From: Paraliobacillus sp044383835
Lineage (GTDB): Bacteria > Bacillota > Bacilli > Bacillales > Amphibacillaceae
Length of the DNA stretch: 64,000 bases
Direction: 5' to 3'
Assembly: GCF_044383835.1 (NCBI RefSeq)
Contig: NZ_JBISEP010000004.1
Coordinates: forward strand, 1-64,000
Shown piece after piece: positions 17,747 through 26,556 of this stretch (positions are counted from its first letter, which is position 1; every line of letters begins with the position of its first letter). A program made the translations under genes and the position numbers. The notes beneath the pieces were generated by a model. That model was given only the letters and a program-made list of their open reading frames with translations. It ran no database searches and had not been told where the DNA came from.

Positions 17747-18106
17747 TAAAGCTACTCCTTCCTTACTCATTTAGAGACTTGCTAACATGTTCACTTTTTT
17801 ACAAGTTTAAAAAAAGTGAAGATATGGGTATTACTTTACGACTATTTTATTTAGATAGCAACATCTTTTTAGTAACTTTGACATGCAACTTATATTATGT
17901 AGCATAAATACAGTAAATTATAATCTTAAGATAACTAGGATGCAATTATTTTAATGAAAAAAGAACTATAAACCTTAAAATGCGGTTAATAGTTCGATTT
18001 TTATTATCTGTTACTTATTTTGTTTGTATCCCATAGTTATATGATAAAAGATTAAAAATAAGTTGTTTTGTAAAATGTAAGTATTTGTATATTATTAAAA
18101 TAGTGA
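17747..18106. other. Gene-free gap between the MATE and DegV genes
   Basis: Apart from the terminator at 17963-17995 I see no gene. A TTGACA at about 17878 on the plus strand has no downstream gene and is not called. Confidence 0.5.
17963..17995 (-). terminator. Terminator downstream of the DegV gene
   Basis: On the minus strand GAACTATTAACC pairs with GGTTTATAGTTC around a 9-base loop and is followed by TTTTTT. It lies 112 bases after the degV stop. Confidence 0.7.
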
Positions 18107-18967
18107 TTATTCGTATGTGTCATTTAAGAAGAATAACGCAATTGTACCTGGCCCTGCATGTGCGCCAATACTTGAACCGATCATATTAATCTTAATGTCC
18201 TTAACTTCAAACTTTTCTCTGATCATCTCAGCTAATTGAGTTGCCGTCTCATATACGTCTCCATGACTAATGCCAATTCGCTGATTTTTCAAATCCTCTC
18301 CACGTTCTTCCATGATGTCTAACATGCGTTTCCAAACTTTTTTAGAACCGCGAATTTTTTCGAGTGGAATAAGCTTTCCGTCCTCTACATGAAGTAGTGG
18401 TTTGATTTTAAGTAATGTACCTACAAAAGCTGCGGACTTACTAACCCTGCCACCTCGATATAGATACTCTAAATCGTCAACAGTAAAAATATGCTCCATA
18501 TGTGTAGCATGGTAGTTACTAACTTGTTTGATTTCTTCCATAGAGGCTCCTTGTTTAGCTAATTCAGCAGCTCGAATTACAACTAGTCCGTACCCTATTG
18601 AGGCACATTTTGTATCAATAATTGTTAATTCCCAATTAGGATAGTTTTCTTTCACCTCTTTTTCTGCGATTTTGGCTGACTGATAAGTACCTGACAATTC
18701 AGATGAAAAAGCAAGGTAAAGGCAAGGTGTATTTTTTTTTGCATAAAGTTCAAATAGAGTTTGAAAGGCAGAAGGAGAAACTTGTGAAGTCTTTGGAGAT
18801 TCACCATCACGCATTGCATCATAAACTGTCTTAGCAGAAATCGTTTTTCCATCTTCATAATTGCTCTCTTTTAATTGTACAGTTAAAGGTATAGAATCGA
18901 TTTGAAACGTTGTCAAATCTTCTTGTGATAAATCACATGCAGAATCTGCTAAAATTTGAATCGTCAT
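18107..18967 (-). CDS. DegV-family fatty-acid-binding protein (YitS type)
   Basis: The 286-residue protein has the DegV fold signatures ADSACDLS near the N-terminus, SPKTSQVSPSAFQTLFE, and VDDLEYLYRGGRVSKSAAFVG. DegV/FakB proteins hold a fatty acid and, in firmicutes with FakA, present it for phosphorylation to acyl-phosphate. B. subtilis YitS sits beside yitT in the same way. No fakA lies in this window. The start is supported by GGGGGA before the ATG. Confidence 0.88.
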   Translation of the reverse strand: MTIQILADSACDLSQEDLTTFQIDSIPLTVQLKESNYEDGKTISAKTVYDAMRDGESPKTSQVSPSAFQTLFELYAKKNTPCLYLAFSSELSGTYQSAKIAEKEVKENYPNWELTIIDTKCASIGYGLVVIRAAELAKQGASMEEIKQVSNYHATHMEHIFTVDDLEYLYRGGRVSKSAAFVGTLLKIKPLLHVEDGKLIPLEKIRGSKKVWKRMLDIMEERGEDLKNQRIGISHGDVYETATQLAEMIREKFEVKDIKINMIGSSIGAHAGPGTIALFFLNDTYE

Positions 18968-19170
18968 TTTTTATCCCCCAATACATTCTTTTTATAAAAA
19001 GTTAAAGTGAAGTCATTGCATAAGTATTACTTCTAGTTTATAGTTAGCGAGGGTATTCGTCAAAGTAAAATAACTTCATCTTGTTATTTGATTAACGAAC
19101 CAACAGTCTGGGTATGTTTAACATAAATGAGGAAATGTTATAGTTGTAATGCAAATTGGAGGTGTATGAA

Positions 19171-20019
19171 ATGTTTTTATTTGAAGCAAAACGAATTGTG
19201 CTCGTTGTGATTGGAGCATTACTAAATGCGTTTGCACTGAACTTTTTTTTAATTGGTGCAAATGTATACGCTAGTGGTTTTACTGGAATGGCGCAACTAT
19301 TATCAACTATATTTTCAGATTATTTAGGAATTGATTTTATTAGTACTGGGATTTGGCTATTATTATTAAATATTCCTGTTGCCATTCTAGGTTGGTTTAA
19401 AGTTGGGAAACACTTTACGATCTACAGTTTTTTGTCTGTTGCTATTACAACGATTTGTTTAGAAATATTACCAATCATTAGTTTTTCAGAAGATATTATG
19501 TTAAACGCAGTATTTGGAGGAGTTCTCGGTGGTGTTGGCATAGGTATTACTCTTAAATGGGGTGCTTCTACTGGTGGGTCTGACATTGTGGCAATGGTTT
19601 TATCACGCATGAAAGATCGCCCGATAGGTAGCTACTTGATGATTATTAATGGAATAATCATTGTATTAGCAGGTTATTTAAATAAGCCAGAGAATGCGTT
19701 GTACACTTTGCTTGCATTATACGTTTCAACACGTGTAATTGACGCATTACATACTCGTCATGAAAAAGTAACTGCAATGATTGTCACGAAAAAAGCGGAT
19801 GAATTACAACAAGCGATACACGAGACGATGATCAGAGGTATTACTATATTACCTGCAAGAGGAGCATATACGAAAGAAGATAAAGCAATGCTCGTATTAG
19901 TAATTACAAGGTACGAACTATATGATTTAGAACGAATTATACATGAAGTTGATCCGAATGCTTTCACTAATGTTGTGCAAACAACAGGAATTTTTGGTTT
20001 CTTCAGAAAAAATGATTAA
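19171..20019 (+). CDS. yitT: YitT-family membrane protein
   Basis: The protein of about 282 residues has five or six membrane helices in the N-terminal YitT domain (GANVYASGFTGMAQLLS; KWGASTGGSDIVAMVLSRM) and a C-terminal soluble DUF2179 domain (RGITILPARGAYTKED). The function of the family is not established. GGAGGTG lies six bases before the ATG at 19171, the fifth codon after an in-frame TTG. Confidence 0.9.
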   Translation: MFLFEAKRIVLVVIGALLNAFALNFFLIGANVYASGFTGMAQLLSTIFSDYLGIDFISTGIWLLLLNIPVAILGWFKVGKHFTIYSFLSVAITTICLEILPIISFSEDIMLNAVFGGVLGGVGIGITLKWGASTGGSDIVAMVLSRMKDRPIGSYLMIINGIIIVLAGYLNKPENALYTLLALYVSTRVIDALHTRHEKVTAMIVTKKADELQQAIHETMIRGITILPARGAYTKEDKAMLVLVITRYELYDLERIIHEVDPNAFTNVVQTTGIFGFFRKND

Positions 20020-20056
20020 AAAATGTACGAGGCAATTTTACCTCGTACATTTTTTT
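20018..20056. terminator. Bidirectional terminator between yitT and the Nfu_N gene
   Basis: AAAAAATGTACGAGG and CCTCGTACATTTTTTT pair perfectly around a short loop, with A- and T-runs that serve both convergent genes. Confidence 0.9.
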
Positions 20057-20067
20057 ACTTTATCAAG

Positions 20068-20331
20068 CTAGTATCCATATTCATTAATGATTGCTTCTAC
20101 TTCAGGAATGATCTGATCCCAATCAGCATCAATTAATTTATTAACAGTAATAAAGTGTTGAAACCCAAATACATTGTCAACACCCTCTAATTTCATTAAA
20201 TCATTCATGATAGCATGCTCACTTGTTTGACCAGGCATGACGGCAATACTATTATTCCCTTCAAATATCATTGAATTCGTACTGAATTTCATGGCATTTG
20301 GGTTAGGTGTAGATTCGACTAAAACACTCAT
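20068..20331 (-). CDS. Stand-alone Nfu N-terminal (Nfu_N) domain protein
   Basis: The 87-residue protein begins with the Nfu_N signature ESTPNPNAMKFSTN and continues with the compact domain ending EVEAIINEYGY. In full-length Nfu scaffolds this domain precedes a NifU-like CxxC iron-sulfur domain; here that domain is absent and there are no cysteines. A role in iron-sulfur protein maturation is plausible only by association. TAGGAGGAA supports the start. Confidence 0.8.
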   Translation of the reverse strand: MSVLVESTPNPNAMKFSTNSMIFEGNNSIAVMPGQTSEHAIMNDLMKLEGVDNVFGFQHFITVNKLIDADWDQIIPEVEAIINEYGY

Positions 20332-20510
20332 GTTATTTCCTCCTAGAACTAAATTATTCTTTTGTTTAGTTTAGCAAAATTATCTTTAATATTAAAGTGT
20401 AAAAGCATTGATAAACGATCCAACTTGTTTTACGCTTATAAAAGTATACAATCAAATGGATGGAAAAGATATAAAGATCAATGCGAATGAGAATTTGGAG
20501 TGAACGCTTT

Positions 20511-22100
20511 ATGGATACATGCAAGCAAATGTTTATTGAACGTCACAAAAAAATAATAAATGCATTGCAGCAACAAGCAACGATTTCAAGCAACGATTTA
20601 TATGAAATGTTAGAAAATATAAAAAACACAGCTAGTTATGTAGACTTAGAAGTATTAACACACATGTCCTCTTACTTGTTAAATCAGTTGATCTCAAATG
20701 AGAAAACACACTGGACAAATGTAGAGTGCCATCATTTTATTCAACCGCTTATGGCTGTATTTTACGAAAAAGAAAGAAAATTAGAAAATCGAAAAAGAGT
20801 ATTATTAATTGATAATAATGAGAATACATTGAATCAAATAAAAGAAGCATTAGAAGATAAAAACTATGAAGTCTTGCTAGCTACAAATAAAAATAGAGCA
20901 GTTCAATTTTTTTATGATTTCCACCCTGATATCCTTATACTTCATCTATGTAATGATGAGCAAATGGTATTTCAGATTATTCATCGCTTAAAAAAGCGTG
21001 CAAGCGAATCTGGGACAATTATGATGGTAGTTGGTAAAGGCGAAGATGAGAACTTGAAAATTAGAGCATACGATGCAGATGTTACAGATTTTATTGGGAA
21101 ACCAATACAGTATAATTTGTTACAACATATTTTAGAAAATCGTATCCGTCAACAGGAGTTTTTTAGAGAAAGCGTATTAATTGACGAGTTAACACAAGCA
21201 TATAATCGTACGTTTTTAAATAATATTTGGAAAGGGTTAATGAAAAAATACAAGAAATGGGATAAAGTATTTTGTATTGCAATTTTAGACTTGGATTTTT
21301 TTAAACAAATCAATGATCAATATGGTCATGGAGTAGGGGATGACGTATTAAAGCATTTTTCTTCCTTTATTTTACATAATAAACAAAAACAAGATTATTT
21401 TATCCGTTATGGTGGGGAAGAATTTATTCTTATTATTAATGAACTAGATCAATCAGCTGCAGCCACATATATGCAACAACTGTTAAATAAATTACTGAAG
21501 GCACCATATAGACTAAATGATATACATTTACCTATCAGTTTTACAGCTGGTGTTTCAGAGATGGACATGCAAATTGAACAAGTAGAAACATTAATTGAAC
21601 AAGCTGATCGTGCACTATACTATGGTAAAGAAAACGGTCGTAAACAAATTGTGAAATATAATGTTTTATTAAATCAAGATCAAAAACGAGAGCAAAAAGA
21701 AACGTTGAAAATAGCAATCGTTGACGATGATCGTTTTATTCAACGAATGTTGGAGGATAAGATGGCCAAGTTAGAGATCGCCCCATATCATATAGTAGTT
21801 AAAAGCTTTTCGGATGGAGAAAGCTTTATTACCTCTGATTGGTATAAAGGAAGAGATAAAAAAATACTATTGTTGGATGGTATTTTACCAAATATGGATG
21901 GACTAGATATATTGAAGAAACTTAGAGAAATTGTAAGTGAACAGGAACTTGGGATCATTATGTTAACAGGTAGACAAAAAAATAGTGATATGGTTCGAGC
22001 ACTAGAGCTTGGTGCCGATGATTATATCACTAAGCCATTTAGCTTAGAACAGTTAGAAGCACGTATCAAACGATTAGTACAGCGACTATTTAATAAATAA
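20511..22100 (+). CDS. GGDEF protein with pseudo-receiver and C-terminal receiver
   Basis: The protein of about 529 residues has an N-terminal helical region and then a receiver-like domain (RVLLIDNNENTLNQIKEAL) where the phospho-acceptor position reads LILHL, so the Asp is replaced by His. A GGDEF domain follows with the active-site variant YGGEEF, and finally an apparently intact receiver (IAIVDDDRF; LLLDGILPNMDG; DYITKPF). The GGEEF form is usually catalytic for cyclic-di-GMP synthesis. The product-inhibition RxxD is not present; the residues there are QKQD. GGAG ten bases before the ATG at 20511 decides the start. Confidence 0.85.
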   Translation: MDTCKQMFIERHKKIINALQQQATISSNDLYEMLENIKNTASYVDLEVLTHMSSYLLNQLISNEKTHWTNVECHHFIQPLMAVFYEKERKLENRKRVLLIDNNENTLNQIKEALEDKNYEVLLATNKNRAVQFFYDFHPDILILHLCNDEQMVFQIIHRLKKRASESGTIMMVVGKGEDENLKIRAYDADVTDFIGKPIQYNLLQHILENRIRQQEFFRESVLIDELTQAYNRTFLNNIWKGLMKKYKKWDKVFCIAILDLDFFKQINDQYGHGVGDDVLKHFSSFILHNKQKQDYFIRYGGEEFILIINELDQSAAATYMQQLLNKLLKAPYRLNDIHLPISFTAGVSEMDMQIEQVETLIEQADRALYYGKENGRKQIVKYNVLLNQDQKREQKETLKIAIVDDDRFIQRMLEDKMAKLEIAPYHIVVKSFSDGESFITSDWYKGRDKKILLLDGILPNMDGLDILKKLREIVSEQELGIIMLTGRQKNSDMVRALELGADDYITKPFSLEQLEARIKRLVQRLFNK

Positions 22101-22101
22101 C

Positions 22102-22133
22102 AAAAAGCGGTTATGTCATAGAAACCGCTTTTT
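22102..22133 (+). terminator. Terminator after the GGDEF gene
   Basis: AAAAAGCGGTT and AACCGCTTTTT form an 11-bp stem around a 10-base loop. Confidence 0.85.
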
Positions 22134-22181
22134 ATTATCGTTAAAAGGAGTAACTTACTTTTTTAAAATTTATTGTAATTC

Positions 22182-22361
22182 TTAATGATCTCTTAATTGT
22201 TGCTCTAACTTCTGAAGTTCTTGTTGTTCTTCAGGTGTAGCCTTTGAGTAAGCTGATTGAATTGCAGTAGTTGCCGCCTGCTTATCTTGATCGGACATCG
22301 AATGTCCGTTTGTTAAACGCTGAATGGTTTGTTTAGCTTGTTGCATAAGACGATTTTCCAT
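22182..22361 (-). CDS. DUF3813-like small protein
   Basis: The 59-residue protein starts MENRLMQQAKQTIQRLTNG and ends KLEQQLRDH. It is helical, Gln- and Ala-rich, and resembles the Bacillus DUF3813 family found next to yitU. Function is unknown. AGGAGGG lies 8 bases before the ATG and overlaps the stop of the preceding 41-codon gene, so the two are probably cotranscribed. Confidence 0.7.
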   Translation of the reverse strand: MENRLMQQAKQTIQRLTNGHSMSDQDKQAATTAIQSAYSKATPEEQQELQKLEQQLRDH

Positions 22362-22373
22362 GACGTGCCCCTC

Positions 22374-22499
22374 CTATAAATTATTTTTGTTTTGCTCTAA
22401 ATCTGCCAGTCGTTCTCTGTACGGAAAACGTTCGTCATGTTTCTTCACTGCATCAGCACCTTGTGCGGTAAAACGTTTGGATTTACTTTTTTTCGTCAT
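22374..22499 (-). CDS. 41-residue basic protein of unknown function
   Basis: The ATG at 22499 follows AGGAGGG and opens MTKKSKSKRFTAQGADAVKK, ending in QNKNNL at a TAG. It is strongly basic at the N-terminus and has no membrane segment. Its stop codon overlaps the ribosome site of the DUF3813 gene. The strong ribosome site and coupling argue that it is real; I do not recognise a family. Confidence 0.6.
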   Translation of the reverse strand: MTKKSKSKRFTAQGADAVKKHDERFPYRERLADLEQNKNNL

Positions 22500-22548
22500 G
22501 CTTAACCCTCCTACAGTAATTAAACACGCAGATGTCATTACAAACAAA

Positions 22549-22579
22549 AAACTTGTAATTCAAAATGAATTACAAGTTT
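22549..22579 (-). terminator. Terminator of yitU
   Basis: AAACTTGTAATTC and GAATTACAAGTTT pair perfectly around a 5-base loop. On the minus strand TTTTTTG runs on from the stem. Confidence 0.85.
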
Positions 22580-22614
22580 AATTTGAGCAAAATATAGCTG
22601 TTTTATACAATAAT

Positions 22615-23448
22615 CTACACAGTTTCAATTGATAATTTTAAGTATTTTTCTAAAAATAATCCGATGCCATTCTCTTCATTACTGTCAGTAACGTGATTAG
22701 AGATTTGTTTTAACTCATCAATCGCATTACCCATTGCGACACCAACACCAGCATACTCAATCATTTCTAAATCATTATCTTCATCACCAAAGGCAATGAT
22801 ATTCTCTTGGGAAATATGATAATAATGCGCAATTCGTTGTAAACCTACTGCCTTATTCATTCCTTTTCTCACTATCTCAATGACGTTCCATGGTGCCCCC
22901 CATTTACGATGTTCAATAACCGTTGCGTGGTCATGATCTAATTTTTTTCTCAAAGAAGCAATGTAGGAGTCATTTGGATGAATTAACAGTGATGTAGGAT
23001 CTACTTTTAGTTGATTTTTTAATGAACCGATTGTAATTGGACTTTCTTCTTTGTCTGTATGCAAAATTGCCATTAATTCTTCATCATATCGATCAAGATA
23101 AACATCATCAGAAACCTCAGCCATAATATTTTTCACATTAAGGTCATAGCATGTTTGAATAATTTCTTTAGCTGTTCGTACAGGAAGTGGGCTATGCAGT
23201 GATTTCCATTTTGTGTCAGTGGGGTGGTGAATAAGAGCACCATTAAAATTGACCATCGGTGTGTCTAATCCTAACTCATGATAGTAGTCAATACTTGCTC
23301 GATGTGGTCTTCCTGTTGCTATTACAACAATATGTCCTTCTTTTTTTGCTTGTAGGACGGTTTGTTTTGTTCGTTCACTGATGAATTTTTTATCAGTTAG
23401 TAATGTGCCATCTAAATCTAAAGCAATTAGATGCCGATTATTTGTCAT
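22615..23448 (-). CDS. yitU: HAD-superfamily (Cof-type) phosphatase YitU
   Basis: The 277-residue Cof/YitU-type HAD hydrolase has motif I ALDLDGTLL near residue 9, motif II VIATGRPHR, the motif III lysine in RKGMNKAVGLQ, and motif IV IAFGDEDNDLEMI. B. subtilis YitU has been linked to dephosphorylation of the riboflavin intermediate ARPP; that activity is inferred here. GAGGTGA precedes the ATG. Confidence 0.88.
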   Translation of the reverse strand: MTNNRHLIALDLDGTLLTDKKFISERTKQTVLQAKKEGHIVVIATGRPHRASIDYYHELGLDTPMVNFNGALIHHPTDTKWKSLHSPLPVRTAKEIIQTCYDLNVKNIMAEVSDDVYLDRYDEELMAILHTDKEESPITIGSLKNQLKVDPTSLLIHPNDSYIASLRKKLDHDHATVIEHRKWGAPWNVIEIVRKGMNKAVGLQRIAHYYHISQENIIAFGDEDNDLEMIEYAGVGVAMGNAIDELKQISNHVTDSNEENGIGLFLEKYLKLSIETV

Positions 23449-23604
23449 ATAAAATCACCTCTTATTAGTAAGTATAGTGTAATGAAGAAAAGGTTAACTG
23501 TAAAGGAATTAATCTTTTTGTGATTAATTTTTTGCATCTATTGTTTTTAGAATATATGATATTAGTATAATGTCATTCTTAAAATGAGAAAGGATCCTAA
23601 TCAG

Positions 23605-24369
23605 ATGATACATATTAATAAAATTTATTGGAATCAGATACCGATTTTAATGGTAGAGGAAGCAGCTCATATAAACAAAGCTCTACCAGTGTTAACTTTT
23701 ATTCATGGCTTTACTAGTGCGAAAGAGCACAATCTACCGTTGGCATATTTATTAGCAGAGAAAGGTTATCGTGTTATTTTACCTGATTGTCATCTTCATG
23801 GCGAAAGAGAAGGAGATATTTCAAAAGAAAAAAGGCAATTGAATTTCTTTGAAATCATTAAACAGAATGTAATGGAAATTAAACAAATTAAACAAAAATT
23901 AGATGAAAAGGATCTCATTGATAATGGAAGGTTTGGACTTGCGGGGACAAGCATGGGTGGAATGACAACGGCAGCTGCTTTAACACAGTATCCTTGGATT
24001 CAATCCGCAGCTATTCTTATGGGAACACCCAAATTAACAACATATATGGAAGAGCTAATTAATGTGTTGGATAAACAAGGGGTGAAAGGATTTATTTCTA
24101 ATGATGAAATAAATGCTATTATAGAAGAGGCAAGAAGAATTGATTTATCTTTACAACCTGAAGTGTTAGCTGAAAGACCGCTTTTTTTCTGGCACGGTGA
24201 AAAAGATGAGATTGTCCCTTTTGACCAGTCGTATAGCTTCCATGAATCGATCGTATCATTGTATAAAAACCCTGAAAATATTCGCTTTTTACGAGAAGTT
24301 GAAAGAGGGCATAAAGTAAGTCGCTTCGCAACACTTGAGATGGTGAATTGGTTTGAATTACAATTATAA
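23605..24369 (+). CDS. yitV: Alpha/beta hydrolase YitV
   Basis: The serine hydrolase of about 254 residues has the nucleophile elbow GTSMGGMTTAA, an acid in WHGEKDEIVPFDQ, and a histidine in ERGHKVSRF. It is cytoplasmic and its ester or peptide substrate is unknown. It lies between yitU and yitW as in B. subtilis. AAAGGAT is better spaced for the ATG at 23605 than for the one at 23584. Confidence 0.85.
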   Translation: MIHINKIYWNQIPILMVEEAAHINKALPVLTFIHGFTSAKEHNLPLAYLLAEKGYRVILPDCHLHGEREGDISKEKRQLNFFEIIKQNVMEIKQIKQKLDEKDLIDNGRFGLAGTSMGGMTTAAALTQYPWIQSAAILMGTPKLTTYMEELINVLDKQGVKGFISNDEINAIIEEARRIDLSLQPEVLAERPLFFWHGEKDEIVPFDQSYSFHESIVSLYKNPENIRFLREVERGHKVSRFATLEMVNWFELQL

Positions 24370-24449
24370 AAATATGGTGTAGATCATTTAATTTTTAAAG
24401 ATTTATGTTTATAATATATAATAAGTATGTTAGCAGGAGGTATAAAAAG

Positions 24450-24761
24450 ATGAGTGAAGCATTGCAAGAAAATTTGATGGGTGCTTTGGAAAATGTAATT
24501 GATCCGGAACTTGGAATAGATATCGTTAATTTGGGGCTTGTCTATGGTGTTGATTTAGAAGAAGATGGAACGGCTGTTGTAACGATGACATTAACAGCAA
24601 TGGGGTGCCCATTAGCTGGACATATTGAAGAAGATGTAAAACGTTGCTTAGAAGATATTCCAGAAGTAACCAGTACGCAAGTAAATATTGTTTGGAGCCC
24701 GCCTTGGAGTAAAGATCGTATGTCAAGATATGCAAAAATTGCATTAGGTATCCCTGATTAA
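24450..24761 (+). CDS. yitW: MIP18/DUF59 iron-sulfur assembly protein YitW
   Basis: The 103-residue DUF59 protein has the family core VIDPELGIDIVNLGLVYGVD, the reactive-cysteine loop TAMGCPLAGHIEEDV, and SPPWSKDRMSRYAK. Family members act in iron-sulfur cluster assembly or transfer. AGGAGG lies 9 bases before the ATG at 24450; the in-frame ATG at 24405 has no ribosome site. Confidence 0.9.
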   Translation: MSEALQENLMGALENVIDPELGIDIVNLGLVYGVDLEEDGTAVVTMTLTAMGCPLAGHIEEDVKRCLEDIPEVTSTQVNIVWSPPWSKDRMSRYAKIALGIPD

Positions 24762-24785
24762 AATATTGATCAAAGTAAAGGTAAC

Positions 24786-24821
24786 AAAAAACGAACTGGA
24801 AAGAAATCCAGTTCGTTTTTC
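24786..24821. terminator. Terminator between yitW and fnr
   Basis: AAAAACGAACTGG and CCAGTTCGTTTTT form a 13-bp stem with A- and T-runs that can serve both convergent genes. Confidence 0.85.
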
Positions 24822-24860
24822 AATTTTTCATAACTTAATTTGTGTCCTTGTTGCATCATT

Positions 24861-25562
24861 TCAATCGATTGTACATAAGATAATTGGACAATTTTCGCAA
24901 TTAATTTCTTTCTTTAAATAATCTAAATCAAATATTGTGATTTTTCCTTTTTCTATGTTGATTATTTTATTTCTTCTTAGCTCATTTAACAAGCGATTCA
25001 CACTTTCACGTGAAGTGCCACAGAAGTTAGCTAACTCTTGATTCGTTAAGCTAATATTGATTAGGATACCATCGTTTTTTTTAATTCCATAGCTGTTAGT
25101 TAATCGTATCAGGGTAGAGTATAAAGCACCTTTTTTACCATGAAGAACAAGATCACGAAATTTTGTTTGATCTCTCCGATAATTCAAATTCATTATTTTT
25201 AAAAATTCCATTGTTAATTTTGGGTCAGCTAATAATTTTTCTTCTAGTGTCTGTTTTTTTATAACACCAACTTCGCCATCTTCCATCACTTTCGCATTGA
25301 GAATGTATTTAGCATGCTCTTCTTCCATAGCTAGTTCGCCAACAATATCATTTTTAGCACAAATACGTAAGGTAAGCTCACGTCCATCAGGTGAAATCTT
25401 TCCAATTTGTATTCTTCCAGAATAGATAATATATAACTCAGATACTTCTTCTCCTTGTTGAAATAAGAATGTGTTCTTTTTTATAGGCATGCGATGGTCA
25501 ACTACTGATAAAATAGATGAAAGTTCTGTAGAGATACCTTTAAGCTGTATGTTTTCCCTCAT
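24861..25562 (-). CDS. fnr: Fnr-type regulator with C-terminal iron-sulfur motif
   Basis: The 233-residue Crp/Fnr-family regulator has an N-terminal cyclic-nucleotide-like beta-barrel (LFQQGEEVSELYIIYSGRIQ) and a helix-turn-helix near residues 172-200 (LTNQELANFCGTSRESVNRL). Its end has Cys222, Cys225 and Cys230 in the CxxCxxxxC spacing used by B. subtilis Fnr, which coordinates a [4Fe-4S] cluster there with an aspartate. Asp137 in KFRDLVLHG is the likely fourth ligand. It should sense oxygen and activate anaerobic genes through TGTGA-N6-TCACA sites. ArcR-type Crp proteins are an alternative but lack the cysteines. Confidence 0.8.
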   Translation of the reverse strand: MRENIQLKGISTELSSILSVVDHRMPIKKNTFLFQQGEEVSELYIIYSGRIQIGKISPDGRELTLRICAKNDIVGELAMEEEHAKYILNAKVMEDGEVGVIKKQTLEEKLLADPKLTMEFLKIMNLNYRRDQTKFRDLVLHGKKGALYSTLIRLTNSYGIKKNDGILINISLTNQELANFCGTSRESVNRLLNELRRNKIINIEKGKITIFDLDYLKKEINCENCPIILCTID

Positions 25563-25612
25563 TGATATCAGCTCCTAGCGAATTAGGTTTATTATCCTTA
25601 GTTTAAAACTGT

Positions 25613-26431
25613 TTATAATAAAAGCAAAGCAAAGAAACCGACGATAAAACAATAGAAGGCAAAGTATTTTAGATTTCCTTTAGCCATAATGTTCATAAAC
25701 CAACGGAGTGCATAGTATGTAGCAATGATTGCTGTAATAAATGCTAACAGATAAGGAATCCACATTGTTTTGAGTTCGGGTGTAAGTAAATCATCAAGCG
25801 ATAGAACCATGGTTCCTAAACTAATAGGGATATACAATAAGAATGAGAATCGTAAAGCTGTTTCTTGTTTCATACCTAATAACATAGCAGCTACAATGGT
25901 AGCACCAGAACGGCTAATACCAGGGATTAGTGCAACAGATTGTGCTAAACCAATAATGATTGCATCTTTTAATGTTAATGCACCATCATTTTTACGACCT
26001 CGAATATTTCTGATGATCCATAGAGCAATACCAGTGATAATTAAGGTGATACCAATCATCTTGTTAACACTAAAAAATGCACCAATATGGTCTTCGAAAA
26101 GTAAACCGATTACACCAGCAGGAATGGTTGCTACAACGAGATACAAGATAAAATTAAAATCATTTTTTGCTTGTTTCTCTCTACTGACTATGTATTGGAA
26201 ACCATTTTGAATTAATCGAATAATATCATTTCGGTAAATAATTAGAACGGCTATTAACGATCCAAAGTTAACTAATATTTCAAACGATAAATTATCTAAT
26301 TTTAAGTTAAATAAATTTTGAACAATAACTAAGTGCCCACTGGATGAGATGGGAATAGGTTCTGTAAATCCTTGAATAAATCCAAAAAAGATATATTTCA
26401 ATAACAATACGAGTGAATCTGAATATTCCAT
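25613..26431 (-). CDS. uppP: Undecaprenyl-diphosphatase UppP (BacA)
   Basis: The integral membrane phosphatase recycles undecaprenyl pyrophosphate for cell-wall synthesis and gives bacitracin tolerance. The 272-residue protein has the two active-site motifs: GFTEPIPISSSGHLVI near residues 21-36 and ALIPGISRSGATIVAA. About eight membrane helices are visible. AGGGGAG overlaps the upstream ATG at 26449, so the start is the ATG at 26431. Confidence 0.92.
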   Translation of the reverse strand: MEYSDSLVLLLKYIFFGFIQGFTEPIPISSSGHLVIVQNLFNLKLDNLSFEILVNFGSLIAVLIIYRNDIIRLIQNGFQYIVSREKQAKNDFNFILYLVVATIPAGVIGLLFEDHIGAFFSVNKMIGITLIITGIALWIIRNIRGRKNDGALTLKDAIIIGLAQSVALIPGISRSGATIVAAMLLGMKQETALRFSFLLYIPISLGTMVLSLDDLLTPELKTMWIPYLLAFITAIIATYYALRWFMNIMAKGNLKYFAFYCFIVGFFALLLL

Positions 26432-26503
26432 AATAACTCCCCTAAACAATTATTTTAGTTAAACGTGTTTAACTACTGTTGTCTTTAGATCTGTGTGTTT
26501 GTC

Positions 26504-26531
26504 ACACTAATTATTGAGATTGCATAAGTTA
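26504..26531 (+). promoter_or_regulatory. Sigma-K-like promoter of the 26557 gene
   Basis: AC (26504-26505), a 17-base spacer and CATAAGTTA (26523-26531) fit the sigma-K pattern and lie about 25 bases before the gene. Confidence 0.5.
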
Positions 26532-26556
26532 AGAATGAAGGAAAGGAGAGGGTTAA

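Noticed and set aside
22324..22581. 85-residue plus-strand open frame
   Set aside because: It overlaps two minus-strand genes with strong ribosome sites; its own start lacks one.
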